DNA of 64,000 nucleotides, from NCBI GenBank assembly GCA_019245115.1, contig JAFARZ010000011.1, positions 20,023 to 84,022 on the forward strand, read 5' to 3'. Source of the DNA: Streptosporangiaceae bacterium (GTDB lineage Bacteria > Actinomycetota > Actinomycetes > Streptosporangiales > Streptosporangiaceae). Under the pieces are notes generated by a model, which was given only the letters and a program-made list of their open reading frames with translations, was not told the origin of the DNA and did no database searches. The position numbers were made by a program, and so were the translations under genes. Below are positions 33,846 through 42,350 of this stretch, piece by piece. Numbering within the stretch: position 1 is the stretch's first letter; each line of letters begins with the position of its first letter.

Positions 33846-34024
33846 CACCGCCTCCGTCCAGCAGCGCCCGCCACTACACAATGTCACCTACGGATACAGT
33901 TCCTGTCTATATTTTGTGGGCATTTTTCCTATAGATGATCTTTTGGGGTTGATCGTTCGCCGGCAAGGAAGACAATAGATGCAGGTCCGTCGGGAGGAGA
34001 TACGTCATGCGTGAAACTGGCTGG

Positions 34025-35260
34025 TTATCCCGATCGGCCCGACCGGGCCGGTCGGGCCGGTCTGGCCGATCGGGTGAAGGCGATCGTCAGGGCGGCGATT
34101 GCGCCCAGGGCGCCGGCCGCGGCGATGACCGAACGCGGCGAGACGTAGTTTGCCGCTGCTCCGGCCAGCACCATCGCCGTGCCCTGCCCCAGACTCATTC
34201 CGCCTTGCGCCAAGCCGAATGCCTGGGCGCGACGGTCGTGTGGTGCGGCTGTGACAAATGCGGAGCTGGCGGCCGCCTGGTAGCCGCCCAGCAGGCCCGA
34301 TCCGGTAAGTATCAGCACGGTGGGCACGAGGCTCAGCCGGAACACCAGCAGGGCGAGCGTCGCGCAACAGCAAGTGGCGAACGGCGCCATCAGTGCGGCA
34401 CGCCGGCTGGGCGGTATCAGGCGGCTGAACGCGACATTGCCCAGCGTGCCGCCCAGGGCTCCGGCCGCGAGGATCGCGCCCACGGCCACTGGCCCGCCGT
34501 GCAGTACTATCGCCAGCGGCACGGCGATACCCTCCGGGACGTTGTAGAAGGCGGCCAGCCAGCCAAATAGCATCGGCGTGCGCAATTCTGGTGCCCCGAA
34601 CACCAGCCGTGCGCCTGACCTCGCGTCGGCCAGCGGTGCCGGCCTACGCGCGTCGCTCACCGACTGCGGCGGGTGCTCGTCCACCCCGAGGCGCACAACC
34701 AGGGCCGAAACAGCGAACGTGGCCGCGTCCAGGATCAATGACGTGCGGGTGCCCAGTGCGCCCACCATGACGCCGCCCACCGCGAAGCCGATGATCTGAG
34801 ACGCCTGATAGGTGGTCATGGATATCGTCTGGCCGAGGACGAACAGGTCGCCGTGCAGGACATCCGGGTACATGGCGGCGCGCGCCGAACGGAACGGCGC
34901 CTCGAGGAACGTCACCACGAACAACAGGACCACCAGCGCAGCGACGGGCATGGCGGGCAGTGCCATGATCGCCACCAGCGCGGTACGGGTGACATCGCAG
35001 CTGACCATCACGCGGCGGCGCGGCCACCTGTCGCCGATGCCCGCCAGGAACACACCGCCGAGGAACATCGGCACGATGCTGACCGCGAACGTGACGGCCG
35101 CGACCAGTGCGTTCCGGGTCCGGTCGTAGACGAGGACCGTCAGTGCTACCCGGGCCAGCTGGTCGCCGGCCACGGACGTGATCTGGGCCAGCCAGAGGTT
35201 CCGGAATTCCCGTACGGCAAGTGCCGCCCGGTATGTCGCACGCTGCTCGGTGGTGTCCAG
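34025..35260 (-). CDS. MFS permease with a probable CTG start
   Basis: MFS transporter of 411 residues with about 12 helices (MFS_3/enterobactin-exporter-like). Motif A: GIGDRWPRRRVMV. The first canonical start codon in frame is GTG 35173, but it would delete the normal family start FRNLWLAQITSVAGDQLARV; the frame is open to a TGA further upstream with no ATG, GTG or TTG. CTG 35260 has GGAG 7 nt before it and yields a typical N-terminus (DTTEQRATYRAALAVREFRNLW). The C-terminus is a SARPARPARSGRSG repeat. Substrate unknown. Confidence 0.82.
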   Translation of the reverse strand: MDTTEQRATYRAALAVREFRNLWLAQITSVAGDQLARVALTVLVYDRTRNALVAAVTFAVSIVPMFLGGVFLAGIGDRWPRRRVMVSCDVTRTALVAIMALPAMPVAALVVLLFVVTFLEAPFRSARAAMYPDVLHGDLFVLGQTISMTTYQASQIIGFAVGGVMVGALGTRTSLILDAATFAVSALVVRLGVDEHPPQSVSDARRPAPLADARSGARLVFGAPELRTPMLFGWLAAFYNVPEGIAVPLAIVLHGGPVAVGAILAAGALGGTLGNVAFSRLIPPSRRAALMAPFATCCCATLALLVFRLSLVPTVLILTGSGLLGGYQAAASSAFVTAAPHDRRAQAFGLAQGGMSLGQGTAMVLAGAAANYVSPRSVIAAAGALGAIAALTIAFTRSARPARPARSGRSG

Positions 35261-35404
35261 ACGCGCACTCCATTGGTTCTCGCGCGGACCCCCCGCAGCA
35301 GATCGTACTGGCGGCTTCGCGCAATGTCAGCACGAACCCTTGGTGCCCCGGATCGGCTACACTTCAGAGCGCGTATCGCAGGTATCGCATGAGGAGAGGG
35401 AACC

Positions 35405-36043
35405 GTGCCCGAGGTCAAGATCGCCGCCGAGCTCCGTGAGGAGTTTGGCAAGGGGGCCGCTCGCCGTGCCCGCCGGGAGGGCCGTGTGCCCGCCGTGCTG
35501 TACGGCCACGGCACGGAAACCCGCCACCTGAACCTGCCCGGGCACGACGTGATGCTCGCGCTCAAGACGCCGAACGTGCTGATCCGGCTCGAGGGCCTGA
35601 ACAACGGCAGCGAGCTGGCCCTGCCCAAGGCGGTGCAGCGCGACGTGGTCAAGGGTTTCATCGAGCACGTGGACCTGGTCCTGGTCCGCCGCGGTGAGAA
35701 GGTCACCGTCGACGTGCCGATCCAGCTGACCGGCGAGATCTTCCCGGGCGGCGTGCTGGACCAGCAGCTGGTCCAGGTCACCGTCGAAGCCGAGGCGACG
35801 AACATCCCGCAGGGCATCGAGGTCGATGTCGAGGGTATGGAGGTCGGCGCCGCGGTGCACGCCGGCGACCTGAAGCTGCCGCGCGGCACCACACTCCAGG
35901 TCGACCCGGAGGCACTGGTCCTGCACGTGGTGGCCCCGCAGGCCGAAGAGCTGCCTGAGGCGGCCGAGGCGGAGGAGGGCGCCGAGGTTCCGGCGCCGGT
36001 TGAGGCGGAGGCGCCCGCCAGCGAAGGGGAGCAGGCCGGCTGA
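35405..36043 (+). CDS. rplY: 50S ribosomal protein L25/general stress protein Ctc
   Basis: bL25 of the long CTC type, 212 residues, binding 5S rRNA. The 5S-binding domain starts [33 protein letters not shown]; the C-terminal TL5 domain is at about residues 95-180. The last ~35 residues are an acidic Glu/Ala tail. GTG 35405 has GAGGAGAGGG upstream, and TACACT (35359-35364) is a plausible -10. It overlaps pth by 4 nt. Confidence 0.95.
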   Translation: MPEVKIAAELREEFGKGAARRARREGRVPAVLYGHGTETRHLNLPGHDVMLALKTPNVLIRLEGLNNGSELALPKAVQRDVVKGFIEHVDLVLVRRGEKVTVDVPIQLTGEIFPGGVLDQQLVQVTVEAEATNIPQGIEVDVEGMEVGAAVHAGDLKLPRGTTLQVDPEALVLHVVAPQAEELPEAAEAEEGAEVPAPVEAEAPASEGEQAG

Positions 36044-36615
36044 CCACCGAACGCTGGATAGTCGCCGGGCTGGGCAACCCCGGACCGGAGTACGCGGGAA
36101 ACCGGCACAATGCCGGCCACATGGTGGTGGCATTGCTCGCCGAACGGGCCGGTGCGCGCTTCAAGGCGCACCGGTCGGGTAACGACGTCGCGGAGATCAG
36201 GTTCGGCGATGTTCCCGTCACGCTGGCCCTGCCGCGGTCGTACATGAACCTGTCCGGCAGGCCGGTTTCTGCCCTGGCCGCTTTCTACAAGACTTCCAAC
36301 GAACGAACGGTGGTTATACACGACGAGCTCGATATCCCTTACGGGGGGCTACGGCTCAAGTTCGGCGGCGGTGACAACGGCCACAACGGCCTGCGCTCGA
36401 TCACCCAGGCGCTTGGTGTTCCCGACTACTACCGGGTCCGCTTCGGCATCGGCCGTCCGCCGGGCCGGATGGACGCCGCCGCGTTCGTGCTTCGTGACTT
36501 CTCTACCGCCGAGCGCAAGGACCTCCCCTTCCTCCTAGACCGCGCCGCTGACGCCACCGAGACGCTCGTCACAAAGGGTCTTTCCGCCGCCCAGAACCTC
36601 TACCACGCCGATTGA
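36040..36615 (+). CDS. pth: Peptidyl-tRNA hydrolase, probable CTG start
   Basis: Recycles peptidyl-tRNA; 191 residues. Essential residues appear in [24 protein letters not shown] (N and H of the active site), [17 protein letters not shown] and [11 protein letters not shown]. The family N-terminus is only obtained from CTG 36040, which overlaps the rplY stop (CTGA) and has AAGGGGAG 8 nt upstream. The frame has no ATG, GTG or TTG between the in-frame stop at 36001 and ATG 36121, which would remove the catalytic region. The product is certain; the unusual start codon is inferred. Confidence 0.93.
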   Translation: MTTERWIVAGLGNPGPEYAGNRHNAGHMVVALLAERAGARFKAHRSGNDVAEIRFGDVPVTLALPRSYMNLSGRPVSALAAFYKTSNERTVVIHDELDIPYGGLRLKFGGGDNGHNGLRSITQALGVPDYYRVRFGIGRPPGRMDAAAFVLRDFSTAERKDLPFLLDRAADATETLVTKGLSAAQNLYHAD

Positions 36616-36684
36616 GCCTGGCTCGAACCGGAATCAAGTCGGGGTCGCGTGCGCTATTCCATGAGACCTGGACCCGGAGGAGCA

Positions 36685-37428
36685 ATGTTGGACGACCATG
36701 AACTCGCGCGAGATCTCGCGGCCGAGGCCGGGCAGCGGCTGGTCGAGCTGCGGAAACGCGGCGGGGATCCGAACCTGCTGCGGAAAAACGGGGATCGGCA
36801 GTCGCATGAGTTCCTCGTCGCTGAGCTGGGTGCCAGGCGCCCAGGGGACTTCGTCCTGTCCGAGGAAGCGGCCGACAACCCCGCCCGGCTCGCCGCGGAC
36901 CGGGTCTGGATCGTGGATCCGCTGGACGGGACCCGTGAGTTCGGCGAGACCGGGCGGACCGACTGGGCCGTGCACGTGGCCCTGTGGGAACGCGGCGCCG
37001 GGCTCACCGCTGGGGCCGTGGCCCTCCCCGCCCAGGACAAGGTTCTCTCCACGGTTGATCCGCCTGCCGGACCGCCGGGGGAGGCGGGCGACGACCCCCC
37101 GCGCGTGGTGGTTAGCCGGACTCGGGCACCACAGTTCGTTCGTGGTATGGGGGTTGATGTTTTTCCGATGGGGTCGGCGGGGGCCAAGGTAGCGGCGGTG
37201 CTGCTAGGCGAGGCCGATGCCTACATCCACGCGGGCGGATTCTTCGAGTGGGACACGGCGGCGCCGGTGGCGGTGGCGCGGGCGGCCGGGTTCCATGCCT
37301 CGCGGATCGACGGATCCGCGGTGGCCTACAACCAGGCTGACCTGTTGATGCCAGATATTCTGGTCTGTCGTCCCGCGCTGGCGGGACCGCTACTGCGATC
37401 GATCCGGGAAGTTACGCATGCGCACTGA
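36685..37428 (+). CDS. cysQ: 3'(2'),5'-bisphosphate nucleotidase CysQ
   Basis: Inositol-phosphatase-fold enzyme of 247 residues that removes phosphate from PAP formed in sulfate assimilation. Metal motifs: FVLSEEAADN, WIVDPLDGTREF and GGFFEWDTAAPVAVA. ATG 36685 has GGAGGAG directly upstream; the GTG at 36649 lacks a site. A G/C-tract stretch at 37070-37105 codes a Pro/Gly/Asp loop (GPPGEAGDDPP), apparently an insert related to those in tatD and nuoM. It overlaps cysD by 11 nt, forming a cysQ-cysD-cysN operon. Confidence 0.93.
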   Translation: MLDDHELARDLAAEAGQRLVELRKRGGDPNLLRKNGDRQSHEFLVAELGARRPGDFVLSEEAADNPARLAADRVWIVDPLDGTREFGETGRTDWAVHVALWERGAGLTAGAVALPAQDKVLSTVDPPAGPPGEAGDDPPRVVVSRTRAPQFVRGMGVDVFPMGSAGAKVAAVLLGEADAYIHAGGFFEWDTAAPVAVARAAGFHASRIDGSAVAYNQADLLMPDILVCRPALAGPLLRSIREVTHAH

Positions 37429-38329
37429 TTACCAGCTGTCCCAGCTCGACGTGCTGGAGGCCGAGGCCATTCACGTCCTGCGCGAGGTCGCCGCGGAGTT
37501 CGAGCGGCCCGCGCTGCTGTTTTCCGGCGGCAAGGACTCGGTCGTGATGCTGGCGCTGGCGGAGAAGGCGTTCTGGCCGGCCCGGATCCCGTTCCCGGTG
37601 ATGCACGTGGACACCGGGCACAACTTCGGCGAGGTGATGGAGTTCCGCGACCGCCGGGTGGCCGGACTCGGGGTCCGGCTGGTGGTCGCGTCCGTGCAGG
37701 ACTCGATAGATACGGGCCGGGTGGCCGAGGAGACCGGCCGGCACGCGAGCCGGAACCGGTTGCAGATCGTCACGCTGCTCGACGCCATCGAGGAGCATCG
37801 GTTCGACGCGCTGTTCGGCGGTGCCCGCCGCGACGAGGAAAAGGCCCGGGCGAAGGAGCGGGTCTTCTCGTTCCGGGACGAGTTCGGCCAGTGGGATCCG
37901 AAGAACCAGCGGCCGGAACTCTGGTCGCTGTACAACACGCGGATCCACCGGGGCGAGCACATCCGGGTGTTCCCGCTGTCCAACTGGACCGAGCTGGACG
38001 TCTGGGCGTACATCGAGCGGGAGGAGCTCGAGATTCCTTCGATCTACTTCGCGCACGAACGAGCCGTGTTCGAGCGCGACGGCCTGCTGCTCGCCGACAA
38101 CCCGTTCCTGGTGCGCGACGAGGATGAGCCGGTGTTCACCGCGACCGTGCGGTACCGGACGGTTGGCGATATGACCTGCACCGGTGCGGTTGAATCGGCG
38201 GCGGCTTCTGTCGCCGAGGTGATCGCGGAGGTGGCCGCGACCCGGATCACCGAGCGCGGGCAGACCCGGGCCGACGACCGGACCAGCGAGGCCGCGATGG
38301 AAGACCGCAAGCGCGAGGGGTACTTCTAG
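37418..38329 (+). CDS. cysD: Sulfate adenylyltransferase subunit 2
   Basis: PP-loop ATP sulfurylase subunit of 303 residues that makes adenylyl sulfate from ATP and sulfate, with CysN as GTP-driven partner. The PP-loop is LLFSGGKDSVVML; other family blocks are HVDTGHNFGEVMEFRD, FGGARRDEEKARAKERVFSFRD and the C-terminal MEDRKREGYF. It overlaps cysQ and is followed 1 nt later by cysN. Confidence 0.97.
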   Translation: MRTDYQLSQLDVLEAEAIHVLREVAAEFERPALLFSGGKDSVVMLALAEKAFWPARIPFPVMHVDTGHNFGEVMEFRDRRVAGLGVRLVVASVQDSIDTGRVAEETGRHASRNRLQIVTLLDAIEEHRFDALFGGARRDEEKARAKERVFSFRDEFGQWDPKNQRPELWSLYNTRIHRGEHIRVFPLSNWTELDVWAYIEREELEIPSIYFAHERAVFERDGLLLADNPFLVRDEDEPVFTATVRYRTVGDMTCTGAVESAAASVAEVIAEVAATRITERGQTRADDRTSEAAMEDRKREGYF

Positions 38330-38330
38330 C

Positions 38331-39593
38331 ATGGATATCCTGCGATTCGCCACCGCTGGTTCGGTGGATGATGGCAAGTCGACGCTCATCGGGCGGCTGC
38401 TCTACGACTCGAAGTCGATCTTCGCTGACCAGCTCGAGGCGGTCGAGCGGACGTCGCGGGACCGCGGCGAGGAGGTCACCAACCTCGCGCTGCTGACCGA
38501 CGGGCTGCGGGCCGAGCGGGAGCAGGGCATCACGATCGACGTGGCGTACCGGTACTTCGCCACGCCGCGGCGGAAGTTCATCATCGCCGACACGCCGGGC
38601 CACGTCCAGTACACGCGCAACATGGTGACGGGGGCGTCGACCGCTGACCTGGCGGTGGTCCTGGTCGACGCGCGGAACGGGCTGACCGAGCAGTCCCGGC
38701 GGCACGCCTTCCTCACCACGCTGCTGCGGGTGCCGCACATGGTGCTGGCCGTCAACAAGATGGACCTGGTCGACTACTCGCAATCGGTGTTTGAGCGGAT
38801 ATGCGCCGATTTTTCGGCATTTGCCGCCCGGCTCGATATCGGGGACCTGACCTTTGTCCCGATGTCGGCGCTGCACGGCGACAACGTGGTCGAGCGGTCA
38901 GCGAACATGCCGTGGTATGACGGGCCTTCGCTGCTGCACCATCTCGAGCACGTGCACATCGCATCCGACCGGAACCTGATCGACGTGCGGTTCCCGGTGC
39001 AGTACGTGATCCGGCCGCACGCTTCTGCTGATCCCGAACTGCACGACTACCGAGGGTACGCCGGGCAGGTGGCCGGCGGGGTGCTGAAGCCGGGCGACGA
39101 GGTGGTGCACCTGCCATCCGGGTTCTCCACCAGGATCCAGCGCATCGAGGCGGCCGGGCGGCCGGTCGAGGAGGCCTTCGCGCCCATGTCGGTGACGCTG
39201 CTGCTCGACGACGACGTGGACATCTCCCGCGGTGACATGATCTGCCGGGCGAACAACCGGCCCGCCGTCACTCAGGACATCGAGGCGATGGTGTGCTGGA
39301 TGACCGGCGACCGTGTTCTGACGCCACGCACGCGGCTGATCGTAAAGCACACGTCGCGAACGGTGAAGGCGCTGGTCAACGAGCTGCACTACCGGCTCGA
39401 CATCAACACGCTGCACCGGGACGAGGCGGCCTCATCGCTCGGCCTCAACGAGATCGGGCGGGTGCGGCTGCGGCTCACCCAGCCCATCTTCTGCGACCCG
39501 TACGCGCGTAACCGGGCCACCGGCGGCCTGATCCTGATCGATGAGGCCACCAACGCCACAGTAGCCGCCGCCACCATAACCGGCACCCGCTGA
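38331..39593 (+). CDS. cysN: Sulfate adenylyltransferase subunit 1 (GTPase)
   Basis: EF-Tu-like GTPase of 420 residues that powers CysD. G1 AGSVDDGKSTLIGRLL, the RGIT-like EREQGITIDVAYRYF, G3 IADTPGHVQYTRNM and G4 VNKMDLV are intact; two beta-barrel domains follow. There is no fused CysC kinase domain, so APS kinase must be encoded elsewhere or APS is reduced directly. Last gene of the cys operon; the downstream region is repeat-rich. Confidence 0.96.
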   Translation: MDILRFATAGSVDDGKSTLIGRLLYDSKSIFADQLEAVERTSRDRGEEVTNLALLTDGLRAEREQGITIDVAYRYFATPRRKFIIADTPGHVQYTRNMVTGASTADLAVVLVDARNGLTEQSRRHAFLTTLLRVPHMVLAVNKMDLVDYSQSVFERICADFSAFAARLDIGDLTFVPMSALHGDNVVERSANMPWYDGPSLLHHLEHVHIASDRNLIDVRFPVQYVIRPHASADPELHDYRGYAGQVAGGVLKPGDEVVHLPSGFSTRIQRIEAAGRPVEEAFAPMSVTLLLDDDVDISRGDMICRANNRPAVTQDIEAMVCWMTGDRVLTPRTRLIVKHTSRTVKALVNELHYRLDINTLHRDEAASSLGLNEIGRVRLRLTQPIFCDPYARNRATGGLILIDEATNATVAAATITGTR

Positions 39594-39604
39594 CCGATCG
39601 GGCA

Positions 39605-39644
39605 CGGTATCCGTAACGAAATGACGGTATCCGTAACGACATGA
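39605..39644 (+). repeat. 20-bp tandem duplication
   Basis: ACGGTATCCGTAACGAAATG is followed directly by ACGGTATCCGTAACGACATG, just after cysN and abutting the dispersed repeat. Confidence 0.9.
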
Positions 39645-39804
39645 ATGTCACACGGGTGTGGCTCCTTTAAAGTGACAGCCAGGTGCTGCTCCCTGGCCAG
39701 CGGCACCGATGGCACCATCGGGCACGCTCTATAGCGCTACTGACCGGTTTGAGCGGCACCGATGGCACCATCGGCATGCTGCTCACTCTGGAGGAGCCGC
39801 ACCC
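39641..39804 (+). repeat. ~165-bp dispersed intergenic repeat, copy 2
   Basis: Same element and orientation as 24220-24385, with a handful of substitutions and one 1-bp gap. Both internal hairpins CCGATGG-CA-CCATCGG are perfect here. The rest of 39805-40055 holds no gene; it carries the upstream region of the S9 peptidase gene. Confidence 0.93.
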
Positions 39805-40055
39805 TTGTGACATCCATGTCGTTGGTGTTCGCTGGCATGGGCTCCGTCGAGAAATGTCCCTGTCGTCGCAGGCGAAGATAAGGGTACGAATTAGTGCACT
39901 ATGGTCACATGCCGCATCAACCCGTCACCGAAGGCTATTGCGGTATAAGTCTGCACAGTTGCGCGAGCTGGGCAACTTTAGGTACAGTCCCGCGCCCCGG
40001 GTTGGGGTAGGGTTCCGGATTGCGGCTTATCCGACCCTCTACTGCTGGAGCGACT

Positions 40056-42248
40056 GTGACTTCTGCCGACCGCGCCCCGACGCCGTTTCATGACCTGGCC
40101 GCCTACATGGCGATCCCGCGTGCCGGGGCGCTGCGGTTGTCGCCGGACGGGACGTGGCTGGCCGCGACGGTGCAGACGCTCAGCCCGGATCGGAAGAAGT
40201 ACCTGACCAGCATCTGGCGGGTCGACACCCAGGCCGGCCCGGCACGCAGGCTGACCCGGTCGGCCGAGGGCGAGGGCAGCCCGGTGTTCCTGCCCGACGG
40301 TTCGTTGCTGTTCATCTCGCGGCGTTCCGACCCGGACGCGGGCAAGGGATCGGACGATGCCAAGGCCGCCCTGTGGCTGCTGCCCGCGGGCGGCGGCGAA
40401 GCCCGGGTGATCGCCGAGCTGCCGGGAGGCGTCGCGGCGGCCGCGGCCCGTCGCTCCGCCCGGCTCGCGGATCCTGAGACGATCGTTGTCTCGTCGCGGG
40501 TGATGCCGGGCGCCGGGGTGGAAGACGCCGCGGCCGGAGGCCCAGGCAAATTCAACACCGCGGCCGGAGGCCCAGGCAAATTCAACACCGCGGCCGGAGG
40601 CCCAGGCCAATTCAACACCGCGGCCGATGATGAGCGGCTGCGGAAGGAGCGTGCCGACGCGGGAGTGACCGCGATCCTGCACGAGTCCGCGCCGGTCAGG
40701 TACTGGGATCATGACCTCGGGCCGGACCAGCTTCGACTGTTCGCCGTCGAGGAGATCCGCCCCGAGCCGGCCGTGCGATCCGATGCGCGCACCGACGATG
40801 AGCGGCGCTACGCCGGCCTGCGCGATCTGACACCGGAACCGGGAGCGGCCCTCGACGAGCAGGCGTTCGAGCTCACGCCCGACGGCAGCGCCGTGGTCAC
40901 CGGGTGGGCGCATCGCGATCCGGCCGCCGACTCCTACGTCGAGCTGATGACCGTCGACGTGGCCACCGGCAAGCGCCGGACACTGCTCAGCGAGCCGGGT
41001 CACAACTTCGAGGACCCGCACGTCTCGCCCGATGGGCGCTACATCGTGTGCACTCGCGAGACGCTCCCGACCCGGGACGGTCCGTCGGATGTCACGTTGA
41101 TGCTGCTCGAAGCCAACGGCGAGGGAACGACCGCCAGGGATCTGCTTCCCGGACTGGATCGGTGGCCAGCCGAGGCCGCCTGGTCGCCGGATTCGACCGC
41201 GGTATATTTCGCCGCCGACGACGACGGGCGCCGCCCCATATTCCGCGTCGACGTCCGGACCGGCGAAGTCACGCCGATCACCACCGGCGACGGCGCGTAC
41301 GCGAGTATCCAGGTCGGCCCGGAAGGCCGTTACCTGTATGCGCTGCGCAACGCGGTGAACGAGACGCCCACCCCGGTCCGGATCGACCTGTCCGAGCCTG
41401 GCTCGCAGCCAGTCACGCTGCCGTGTCCGGGTGCGCCGCTCATCCTGCCCGGGCGGCTGGAGGAACTCGAGACGACGGCCGACGACGGCCAGCGGATCCG
41501 GTCCTGGCTGGTGCTGCCCGACGCCGCGAGCCCAGAGCACCGGGTCCCGCTGCTGCTGTGGGTCCACGGTGGTCCGAACAGCAGCTGGAATACCTGGTCA
41601 TGGCGCTGGAACCCGTGGCTGATGGCCGCCCGCGGCTATGCCGTGCTGCTGCCCGATCCCGCCTTGTCCACTGGATACGGCCAGCACATGCTGGCTCGTG
41701 GTCAGCATTCGTGGGGCACGCGTGCCTTCGACGATGTGATGGCCGCCACTGACGCGGCCATCAAGCACCCGGCCATCGATGGCACGCGCACCGGCATGAT
41801 GGGCGGATCGTACGGCGGCTACATGGCGAACTGGATCGCCGGCCACACCGACAGGTTCAAGGCCATCGTGAGCCACGCCAGCTTGTGGGCGCTGGACCAG
41901 ATGTTCACCACCACCGATGAGCAGATGTTCTGGTGGGGGCAGTTCGGTGACCCGCTGACCAGCCCGGAGATGTACCACAGCAATTCGCCGCACCTGCACA
42001 TCGGCAACATCCGCACGCCGATGCTCGTCATCCACGGCGACAAGGACTACCGGGTGCCGATCGGGGAGGCCCTGCGTCTGTGGGGTGAGCTGACCCGGCA
42101 CGGCGTGACGGCCAAGTTCCTGTACTTCCCGGACGAGAACCACTGGGTGCTCACGCCGGGCAACGCCACGGTCTGGTACGAGACAGTATTCGCCTTCCTG
42201 GCCGAGCACGTCCTGGCCGAGCCCTGGCGCCGACCCGCCATGCTGTAA
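40056..42248 (+). CDS. S9-family prolyl oligopeptidase (acylaminoacyl-peptidase-like)
   Basis: Serine peptidase of 730 residues: N-terminal WD40-type beta propeller (repeats such as RLSPDGTWLAATVQ, HVSPDGRYIVCTR) and a C-terminal alpha/beta hydrolase from about residue 470. Triad: Ser585 in GGSYGGYM, Asp664 in HGDKDYRVP, His696 in ENHWV. HGGPNSSWN forms the oxyanion region. GTG 40056 has GGAG 5 nt upstream. No signal peptide, so cytoplasmic. Residues about 159-189 are three copies of AAGGPGKFNT from the 30-bp repeat inserted in a propeller loop. Confidence 0.92.
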   Translation: MTSADRAPTPFHDLAAYMAIPRAGALRLSPDGTWLAATVQTLSPDRKKYLTSIWRVDTQAGPARRLTRSAEGEGSPVFLPDGSLLFISRRSDPDAGKGSDDAKAALWLLPAGGGEARVIAELPGGVAAAAARRSARLADPETIVVSSRVMPGAGVEDAAAGGPGKFNTAAGGPGKFNTAAGGPGQFNTAADDERLRKERADAGVTAILHESAPVRYWDHDLGPDQLRLFAVEEIRPEPAVRSDARTDDERRYAGLRDLTPEPGAALDEQAFELTPDGSAVVTGWAHRDPAADSYVELMTVDVATGKRRTLLSEPGHNFEDPHVSPDGRYIVCTRETLPTRDGPSDVTLMLLEANGEGTTARDLLPGLDRWPAEAAWSPDSTAVYFAADDDGRRPIFRVDVRTGEVTPITTGDGAYASIQVGPEGRYLYALRNAVNETPTPVRIDLSEPGSQPVTLPCPGAPLILPGRLEELETTADDGQRIRSWLVLPDAASPEHRVPLLLWVHGGPNSSWNTWSWRWNPWLMAARGYAVLLPDPALSTGYGQHMLARGQHSWGTRAFDDVMAATDAAIKHPAIDGTRTGMMGGSYGGYMANWIAGHTDRFKAIVSHASLWALDQMFTTTDEQMFWWGQFGDPLTSPEMYHSNSPHLHIGNIRTPMLVIHGDKDYRVPIGEALRLWGELTRHGVTAKFLYFPDENHWVLTPGNATVWYETVFAFLAEHVLAEPWRRPAML
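40531..40620 (+). repeat. 30-bp intragenic repeat, three copies in the S9 peptidase
   Basis: Three perfect or near-perfect units of 30 bp with core CGGCCGGAGGCCCAGGCAAA, translated AAGGPGKFNT. The same DNA in marR and the desaturase is read in another frame. Confidence 0.95.
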
Positions 42249-42268
42249 CCGCCGCTGGCCGCCGAGGT

Positions 42269-42330
42269 CAAGGGGATGGTTGGCGCAACGTACCCCTCGG
42301 GTGGGGGTGGTTGGCGCAACGTACCCCTTC
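42269..42330 (+). repeat. 31-bp tandem dimer, copy 2
   Basis: 62-bp block, identical to 43375-43436 over nearly its whole length (small differences at the unit junction and 3' edge) and in the same orientation. It lies immediately downstream (3' side) of the AbiEi-like gene. Confidence 0.95.
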
Positions 42331-42350
42331 GCGCCGCTAAGCCGCTTCCC

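Noticed and set aside
33846-33900. BldD-type operator upstream of the diguanylate cyclase
   Set aside because: GTCAC/TACAC fragments are present but no convincing palindromic match to the BldD consensus.
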